Origin: Streptomyces morookaense
Lineage (GTDB): Bacteria > Actinomycetota > Actinomycetes > Streptomycetales > Streptomycetaceae
Length of the DNA stretch: 64,000 bases
Assembly: GCF_013030945.1 (NCBI RefSeq)
Contig: NZ_JABBXF010000002.1
Coordinates: forward strand, 62,001-126,000
Reading direction: 5' to 3'
A model generated the notes under the pieces. It was not told the origin of the DNA, made no database searches, and worked only from the letters and a program-made list of their open reading frames with translations. The translations under genes and the position numbers were made by a program. Positions 59,262 to 64,000 of this stretch are shown in pieces. How positions within the stretch are numbered: the first letter of the stretch is position 1; each line of letters opens with the position of its first letter.

Positions 59262-60118
59262 GGGCGCGGGTCCTCTCCGGGGGTGCGCGGGTCCAGGGCC
59301 GTGACGGCCCTGATGTGCCAGGGGGGTCGGGCGGTCAGGAGGGACCGGAGCAGCGCGTCGGAGTGCGCGGCGGCGACGGTCAGCCGGACCGCGCCGGGCA
59401 GGCTTTCCCGATGCGGGTCGCCGGGCAGGTCGGGCGGCAAGTGCGCGCCGCCGGGCGGGGCTTGGGCCTCGATCCGGACGCGGGGGCCGGCGGGGGCGTC
59501 CGCGGGGACGGGAACCCTGGTCAACCGGCCCGCCTCCACCCGGTACCCGGCGCCGGCGGCGCCGGCCAGGCGGCGCGGGTCGTGGTCGACGAACACCACC
59601 GAGGCTCCGGCCGCCACCCGGTCCCGTACCGCGTCGTCGAGGAGGGCGCGGGAGGCCCGGTCGAGGCCCGTCCATGCCTCGTCGAGGACGAGCAGGCCGG
59701 GGGCGCCCAGCAGTCCCTGGGCGACGGCCACCTTCTGGCTGGTGCCCTTGGAGAGTTCGGCGAGAGGGGTGCGGGCGTGGCCGCCCGCGCCGAACCGTTC
59801 CAGCCAGTCGCGGCCCGCAGCGGCCGCGGCCGCGCGGCCCAGGCCGTGTATGCGGCCCATGTGCGTGAGCCAGCCGAGCGCGGTGAACGGCAGCGCGGCG
59901 GGGAAGCGTTCGGGGACGTAGGCGGTGCGGGGGCGGTCCACGATGCGGCCGGCGCTCGGGGCGTCGATGCCCGCGAGCAGCCGCAGCAGCGTGGACTTGC
60001 CGCTGCCGTTGGCCCCTTCGATCCGCAGCAGCGTGCCCGCCGGCACCTCGAAGTCGATGTCGCGCAGCACCCACGGTCCGCCCGCTCCGTAGCGGCGGCC
60101 GACCCCCATCAGCCTCAT
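59258..60118 (-). CDS. ABC transporter ATP-binding protein with C-terminal extension
   Basis: 286 residues. Walker A EGANGSGKST, Walker B LLVLDEAWTGLD and the H-loop VDHD are intact. The signature motif is altered to LSKGTSQKVAVAQ instead of LSGGQ, as in some ABC-2 systems. About 90 residues after residue 195 form a separate domain of unknown role. ATG 60118 has a weak GTGAGG site. Faces the pth2 gene head to head with only 14 bases between. Confidence 0.87.
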   Translation of the reverse strand: MRLMGVGRRYGAGGPWVLRDIDFEVPAGTLLRIEGANGSGKSTLLRLLAGIDAPSAGRIVDRPRTAYVPERFPAALPFTALGWLTHMGRIHGLGRAAAAAAGRDWLERFGAGGHARTPLAELSKGTSQKVAVAQGLLGAPGLLVLDEAWTGLDRASRALLDDAVRDRVAAGASVVFVDHDPRRLAGAAGAGYRVEAGRLTRVPVPADAPAGPRVRIEAQAPPGGAHLPPDLPGDPHRESLPGAVRLTVAAAHSDALLRSLLTARPPWHIRAVTALDPRTPGEDPRP

Positions 60119-60132
60119 GGCCTCACGGTAGC

Positions 60133-60876
60133 GTGGAGGCCGTGACCAGCCCTGACCTCCCCGACGAGATCCCCGCCACGTCCGATCCCCGCGACAGCGC
60201 ACCGCAGTTCGTGCTGCCGCTGGTGGTCCGGATCGAGAAGACCGCTCCCCCGGCCCGCACGGACGCGCTGGAGACGGCGGCGCGGGCGGTGCTGACGCTG
60301 CTGTCGGACGCGCGCGCGACGGACGAGGACGGCGAGTGGACGCAGGCCGTGCGGAACTGGGAGGACGCCCGCATCCGCAAGGTGGTGCGCCGGGCGCGCG
60401 GCGCGGAGTGGCGCAAGGCGTCGGGCCTGCCGGGCATCACGGTGCACGGGGCCGCGGCCGAGGTGCGGGTCTTCCCGCCCGTCCCTCTGGACGGCTGGCC
60501 GAAGGAGCTGGTCAAGCTCCAGGTGTCGGGCACGGAGCTGGACGATCCGGAGCCGCCGGCCGCGCCGGATCCCGCGCGGCCGGTGTTGTGGCTGAACCCG
60601 GAGCTGAAGATGACCGCGGGCAAGGCCATGGCCCAGGCCGGGCACGGTGCCCAACTGGCGTGGTGGGCACTGGACGAGGCGGCCCGCAAGGCCTGGCAGG
60701 AGGACGGTTTCGCCCTGTCCGTGCGGACGGCGGATGCCGCCCGCTGGGCCGAACTCACCGCGAGCGGGCTGCCGTTGGTGCGGGACGCGGGCTTCACGGA
60801 GATCGCGCCCGGACTGACTGTCGCAGTCGAAGGCGGCGAGCGTTACTGCCCGCTCCCACGCCTGCGGCGACCGTAG
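60133..60876 (+). CDS. Peptidyl-tRNA hydrolase Pth2-type protein
   Basis: 247 residues. The C-terminal Pth2 domain has WLNPELKMTAGKAMAQAGHGAQLAWW and the conserved GLPLVRDAGFTEI segment. An N-terminal about 130-residue region (FVLPLVVRIEKTAPPARTDALETAARAVLTLL) is specific to actinobacterial members. It may free stalled peptidyl-tRNAs. GTG 60133 is taken as start; GTG 60142 (VTSPDLPDEIP) is an alternative. Only 14 bases separate it from the divergent ABC gene, so the promoters must overlap coding sequence. Confidence 0.85.
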   Translation: MEAVTSPDLPDEIPATSDPRDSAPQFVLPLVVRIEKTAPPARTDALETAARAVLTLLSDARATDEDGEWTQAVRNWEDARIRKVVRRARGAEWRKASGLPGITVHGAAAEVRVFPPVPLDGWPKELVKLQVSGTELDDPEPPAAPDPARPVLWLNPELKMTAGKAMAQAGHGAQLAWWALDEAARKAWQEDGFALSVRTADAARWAELTASGLPLVRDAGFTEIAPGLTVAVEGGERYCPLPRLRRP

Positions 60877-60902
60877 GCGCGGAAGCGGGCAGCGGGCGGG
60901 CG

Positions 60903-61811
60903 TCACCGGGGCGGGGCGTATCCGCGCGCACGGACGAGGTCGTGGGTGAGCCGGGCGAAGGCGTGGGTGACGGCGCTGTGGTAGGCGCCTTCGCGCTTCA
61001 GGAGGGTGACCGTACGGGTCGGGAGGGGCGGGTCGAGGGGGACGGGGGTGAGGTGGGGGTGGTCGTGGGTGATGGCGTCGGGCAGGACGGTGGCCAGATC
61101 GGTGCGGCGGACGATTTCGGTCAGCGCCTGGATGGAGTTGGCCTCGACCGTGATGCGGGGGCCGACGCCGTGCCGGTCGAAGTAGGCGTCGATGTGGCCT
61201 CGGGTGGCGAAGTCGCCTGAGAGCAGGGCGAGTTGTCGCCCGGCCAGATCGTCCACGGGCAGCGGGCGCTCCCTGTCGGCGCCCCCCGCGACACCCGTGA
61301 CGAGGCCGAGGGTTTCGGTGAACAGCGGCGTGGCGGTGATGCCGGGCAGGTGAGTACCGGCGAAGGCGATGCCGAGGTCGAGCTCGTCGGCGAGCAGGGC
61401 TGCTTCGAGGCGGTCCTGGGTCATCTCCTTGACGGTCAGGGTGATGCCCGGGTGCCGGGTGCGGAGTTCGGCGGTGAGCGGGCCGACGAGGTAGGCGGTG
61501 AAGGTCGGGGTGACGGCCAGCCGCAGATGGCCGCGGGAGAGGTCCTGCACGTCGTGGACGGCGCGTTCGGCGGCCGCCAGATCCCGTAGCGCGCGCCGGG
61601 CGTGGTGCACATAGGCCTCGCCGGCGTCGGTGAGCCGGACCGTGCGGCCGGTGCGGTCCAGCAGCTGCACCCCCAGGATCCGTTCCAGCTGCTTGATCTG
61701 CTGGGAGAGCGTGGGCTGGGAGATGTGCAGGTCCTCGGCGGCGCGGGTGAAGTTTCCTTCTTCGGCGACAGCGAGCAGGTAGCGCAGGTGACGCAGTTCC
61801 AGGACGGCCAT
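60903..61811 (-). CDS. cynR: LysR family regulator of the cyanate genes
   Basis: 302 residues. The N-terminal LysR HTH (LRHLRYLLAVAEEGNFTRAAEDLHISQPTLSQQIKQLERILG) is followed by the two-lobed effector domain (HLRLAVTPTFTAYLVGPLTAELR). Divergent from carbonic anhydrase and cyanase genes, the standard CynR position, so cyanate is the expected effector. ATG 61811. Confidence 0.9.
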   Translation of the reverse strand: MAVLELRHLRYLLAVAEEGNFTRAAEDLHISQPTLSQQIKQLERILGVQLLDRTGRTVRLTDAGEAYVHHARRALRDLAAAERAVHDVQDLSRGHLRLAVTPTFTAYLVGPLTAELRTRHPGITLTVKEMTQDRLEAALLADELDLGIAFAGTHLPGITATPLFTETLGLVTGVAGGADRERPLPVDDLAGRQLALLSGDFATRGHIDAYFDRHGVGPRITVEANSIQALTEIVRRTDLATVLPDAITHDHPHLTPVPLDPPLPTRTVTLLKREGAYHSAVTHAFARLTHDLVRARGYAPPR

Positions 61812-61937
61812 GCGACCGATTATAGATGTGGCCAATAGCAGACATGGTGAACAACTCTTGGACGCTATAGATGCAGGTCGTGCATGGTGGATCTCGTCAG
61901 CCCCCCGGGGCCTGACGGCTACCGAAGGGAGTGACCC
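61812..61937. promoter_or_regulatory. cynR-cynTS divergent control region with TATAGATG repeats
   Basis: The octamer TATAGATG occurs at 61821-61828 and 61866-61873, 45 bases (about four helical turns) apart, as expected for a LysR-type tetramer. TTGGAC (61858-61863) is a possible -35 for the carbonic anhydrase gene, with TGCATG 17 bases on. AAGGGAGTG is its ribosome site. Confidence 0.55.
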
Positions 61938-62525
61938 ATGCAGAACCTCACCGAGGGTGTCGCACAGTTCCAGCGCGACGTCTTCCCGGCCAAGGCGGAC
62001 CTCTTCGCCCACCTCGCCGGGCATCACACGCCGCACACGCTGTTCATCGGCTGCTCGGACGCCCGTGTCGTGCCCGAGCTGATCACCCAGGGCGAGCCGG
62101 GCGAGCTGTTCGTCATCCGCACCGCCGGAAACCTCGTCCCCGCCTACACCCCCGGCGCCAACGGGGTGACGGCCAGCATCGAGTACGCCGTCGCCGTGCT
62201 GGGCGTGACCGACATCGTCGTGTGCGGGCACTCCGCCTGCGGCGCGATGACCGCCCTGGCCGAAGGCCACGACCTGTCCGGCGCGCCGGTGGTCGCCGAC
62301 TGGCTGCGGCACGCGGACGCCGCCGTGGCCCGCGCCGCCGGCGGCGGAGTGGCCGCACTGGTGCGCCAGAACGTGCTGGCGCAGCTGACGAACCTGACCA
62401 CCCATCCGTCGGTCGCCCGCGCCCTGGCCGAGAAGAAGATCACCCTGCACGGCTGGGTCTTCGACATCCCCACCGGCCGCGTCGAGGAGCTCGACATCAC
62501 CGGCAGCCCCGCGCTCGCGGCCTGA
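61938..62525 (+). CDS. cynT: Beta-class carbonic anhydrase of the cyanate operon
   Basis: 195 residues. Zinc ligands are seen as CSDARV near residue 36 and HSACGAM near residue 95, as in CynT. It keeps bicarbonate available for cyanase, which consumes it in cyanate breakdown. ATG 61938 follows AAGGGAGTG. 56 bases upstream of cynS. Confidence 0.93.
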   Translation: MQNLTEGVAQFQRDVFPAKADLFAHLAGHHTPHTLFIGCSDARVVPELITQGEPGELFVIRTAGNLVPAYTPGANGVTASIEYAVAVLGVTDIVVCGHSACGAMTALAEGHDLSGAPVVADWLRHADAAVARAAGGGVAALVRQNVLAQLTNLTTHPSVARALAEKKITLHGWVFDIPTGRVEELDITGSPALAA

Positions 62526-62581
62526 CCCGGACCAGCCGTCCCCGCCGCCGCGGGGCGGCCCGCCCCGAAAGGAAACCCCTC

Positions 62582-63052
62582 ATGATGCACGCCCAGTTCG
62601 ACTCCACCGCCCGCGAGACCCTCGCCGTCCAGGCCGTGGACGCCAAGACCCGCAAGAACCTCTCCTGGCAGCAGATCGCCGACGCCTCCGGCCTGTCGGT
62701 CGCCTTCACCACCGCAGCCGTGCTCGGCCAGCACCCGCTGCCGGAGGCGTCCGCCAAGGCGGTCGCCGAGCTGCTGGGCCTGGACGAGGACGCGGCGCTG
62801 CTGCTGCAGACCATCCCGACCCGTGGCTCGATCCCCGGCGGCATCCCCACCGACCCGACGATCTACCGCTTCTACGAGATGCTCCAGGTCTACGGCACCA
62901 CTCTCAAGGCCCTGGTCCACGAGCAGTTCGGCGACGGCATCATCTCCGCGATCAACTTCAAGCTGGACGTGAAGAAGGTCGCCGACCCCGAGGGCGGCGA
63001 GCGCGCGGTGATCACCCTGGACGGCAAGTACCTGCCGACCAAGCCGTTCTGA
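62582..63052 (+). CDS. cynS: Cyanate hydratase (cyanase)
   Basis: 156 residues, the normal length. Converts cyanate and bicarbonate to ammonia and carbon dioxide. The N-terminal helical domain ([24 protein letters not shown]) precedes the catalytic block with the conserved Arg and Glu in [12 protein letters not shown] and Ser in [15 protein letters not shown] 62582 (or the adjacent ATG 62585) follows AAAGGAAA. Confidence 0.96.
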   Translation: MMHAQFDSTARETLAVQAVDAKTRKNLSWQQIADASGLSVAFTTAAVLGQHPLPEASAKAVAELLGLDEDAALLLQTIPTRGSIPGGIPTDPTIYRFYEMLQVYGTTLKALVHEQFGDGIISAINFKLDVKKVADPEGGERAVITLDGKYLPTKPF

Positions 63053-63059
63053 CCCCGCC

Positions 63060-63168
63060 CGCGAGGGCGGACTTCGGCTGCGGGGCGCCCTCGACCGATC
63101 GCGCCCACGCGACGGAGCCGCACATCACGAACAGCCCTGCGCCCCGATCGGGGCGCAGGGCCCCTTCA
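63060..63168. repeat. Gene-end modular repeat, copy 12
   Basis: ACTTCGGCTGCGGG, then module B variant (GATCGCGCCCACGCGACGGA), then a perfect 26-base palindrome at 63135-63160 (CCCTGCGCCCC and its complement around GATC). Lies between cyanase and deaminase genes of the same strand, so it may terminate the cyn operon. Confidence 0.83.
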
Positions 63169-63185
63169 CCGGAAAGGACCCGTCC

Positions 63186-63686
63186 ATGGACTTCGTCCAG
63201 CGCACCATCGACCTCGCCCGCCAGAACGTCGCCGAGGGCGGCCGCCCGTTCGCGACCGTCATCGTCAAGGACGGCGAGATCCTCGCCGAGAGCCCCAACA
63301 AGGTGGCCCAGACCGACGACCCCACCGCGCACGCGGAGATCCTCGCCATCCGCGAGGCCTGCGTGAAATTGGGCACCGAGCACCTGACCGGCACCACCAT
63401 CTACGTCCTGGCCCACCCGTGCCCGATGTGCCTGGGCTCGCTCTACTACTGCTCGCCGGACGAGGTCGTCTTCCTCACCACCCGCGACGCCTACGAGCCC
63501 CACTACGTCGACGACCGCAAGTACTTCGAGCTCGACACCTTCTACGACGAGTTCGCCAAGCCGTGGCAGGACCGCCGGCTGCCGATGCGCCACGAGCCGC
63601 GGGACGCCGCGGTCGAGGTCTACCGCCTCTGGCAGGAGCGCAACGGCGGCGAACGCCGCGTGGCCGGCGCCCCCACCACCGCCTGA
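63186..63686 (+). CDS. Nucleoside/guanine deaminase (CDA superfamily)
   Basis: 166 residues. Zinc-dependent deaminase with TAHAEILAIREAC (His ligand and catalytic Glu) and PCPMCLGSLYYC (two Cys ligands). Length and the C-terminal YDEFAKPWQDRRLPMRHEP segment resemble guanine deaminases more than tRNA adenosine deaminase TadA. ATG 63186 follows GGAAAGGA. It follows the cyanase gene after a repeat and might share a nitrogen-scavenging role; substrate unproven. Confidence 0.87.
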   Translation: MDFVQRTIDLARQNVAEGGRPFATVIVKDGEILAESPNKVAQTDDPTAHAEILAIREACVKLGTEHLTGTTIYVLAHPCPMCLGSLYYCSPDEVVFLTTRDAYEPHYVDDRKYFELDTFYDEFAKPWQDRRLPMRHEPRDAAVEVYRLWQERNGGERRVAGAPTTA

Positions 63687-63754
63687 CCCCGCACGCCGAG
63701 GGAACGGGTGCGTCCGCTCCATCGCGGACCACCCGGACCTTCGCGACCGAACTG

Positions 63755-63774
63755 TCACATAGGCCTGTGATACT
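63755..63774 (+). promoter_or_regulatory. Candidate promoter and dyad of the last gene
   Basis: TCACA-TAGGCC-TGTGA (63755-63770) is a perfect dyad directly joined to GATACT (63769-63774), a plausible -10 box. No clear -35 is seen. Confidence 0.4.
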
Positions 63775-63813
63775 GGCGGCGGAACATCCGTACCGGCGTC
63801 AGGGAGTTCGACG

Positions 63814-64000
63814 TTGCCAAGGGGGAAGCGGGCGAAAAGGGCGAAACCGCCCACATACTCGAAGAAGACCCTGTACGCGGCAACGGCCGTGGGCGCCGCC
63901 GCGCTGGTCACCGCTCTCGCGGTCGGCCTGCTGACGGGCGGCTCCGGCGGATCGGACCACAAGGGCGACGCCGCCTCCACCGCGCAGGCCAAGGCCCGCC
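63814..64000 (+). CDS. N-terminus of a membrane-anchored or secreted protein (runs off right edge)
   Basis: 62 residues are visible. Start TTG 63814, after AGGGAG. A very basic cytoplasmic start (PRGKRAKRAKPPTYSKK) is followed by a hydrophobic helix (TLYAATAVGAAALVTALAVG) and a Gly/Ser/Asp linker, typical of a type II anchor or uncleaved signal. The domain it carries lies outside the window. Confidence 0.65.
   Translation, partial: MPRGKRAKRAKPPTYSKKTLYAATAVGAAALVTALAVGLLTGGSGGSDHKGDAASTAQAKAR

Overview
The window is chromosomal DNA from a Streptomyces-type actinomycete. The evidence is very high GC with GC-saturated third codon positions, frequent GTG and TTG starts, ATGA/GTGA stop-start overlaps, and several families typical of streptomycetes: DUF2637, an SAV2148-type HEPN protein, DUF397 with its helix-turn-helix partner, and MAB_1171c/DUF6545. 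No rRNA, tRNA, CRISPR array, insertion sequence, prophage or recognisable biosynthetic gene cluster was seen. I count about 64 protein genes plus two short regulatory leader ORFs. The first gene runs off the left edge and the last runs off the right.

Layout. 1-4971: three-subunit xanthine dehydrogenase (minus strand), divergent from a PucR-type regulator. 5310-8719: XRE regulator, ImmA/IrrE-like metallopeptidase, DUF6545 membrane protein and amidohydrolase, all on one strand. 8820-10797: a Tet(M)/OtrA-type ribosomal protection protein behind a leader ORF whose hairpin covers its ribosome-binding site. 11000-16817: TPR-like protein, GntR regulator, DUF2637 membrane protein, HATPase and a PP2C-like phosphatase. 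16902-18895: the alkylation-repair pair Ogt and Ada-AlkA. 18985-23635: RsgA, a YihY/BrkB membrane protein, a GAF regulator and a GNAT enzyme. 23652-33189: the full assimilatory sulfate reduction operon, with leader peptide, sulfite reductase, two tiny coupled ORFs, cysH-C-D-N, an SsuABC-like transporter and a sirohydrochlorin chelatase. 33285-39422: acyltransferase, rhodanese, Lrp regulator, macrolide-type glycosyltransferase, APH-like kinase, exonuclease and HEPN protein. 39786-49253: glycogen debranching enzyme and the TreY/TreZ trehalose pathway, interrupted by an accessory block (DUF397/HTH, degenerate NUDIX, secreted protein, shortened GNAT). 49341-58523: Uma2 protein, MsrB, MurC, a LuxR-type two-component system facing an ABC exporter, a USP-like protein, a pyrimidine reductase and ZapE. 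58596-64000: an ABC pair, Pth2, a cyanate module (CynR, carbonic anhydrase, cyanase), a nucleoside deaminase and the start of a membrane-anchored protein.

The most striking feature is not a gene. It is a family of modular GC-rich repeats at the 3' ends of genes, at twelve places. Several copies carry three arms that can form two mutually exclusive hairpins, and one of these is supported by a compensatory base change between copies. Several genes take their stop codon from the repeat, and one histidine kinase reads through a copy, gaining a repeat-encoded C-terminal tail. Other leads are the leader-ORF/hairpin control of the ribosomal protection gene, the XRE-peptidase-membrane protein module, an operator palindrome in the spacer of a leaderless glycosyltransferase promoter, and a palindrome between the two-component system and its neighbouring ABC exporter.
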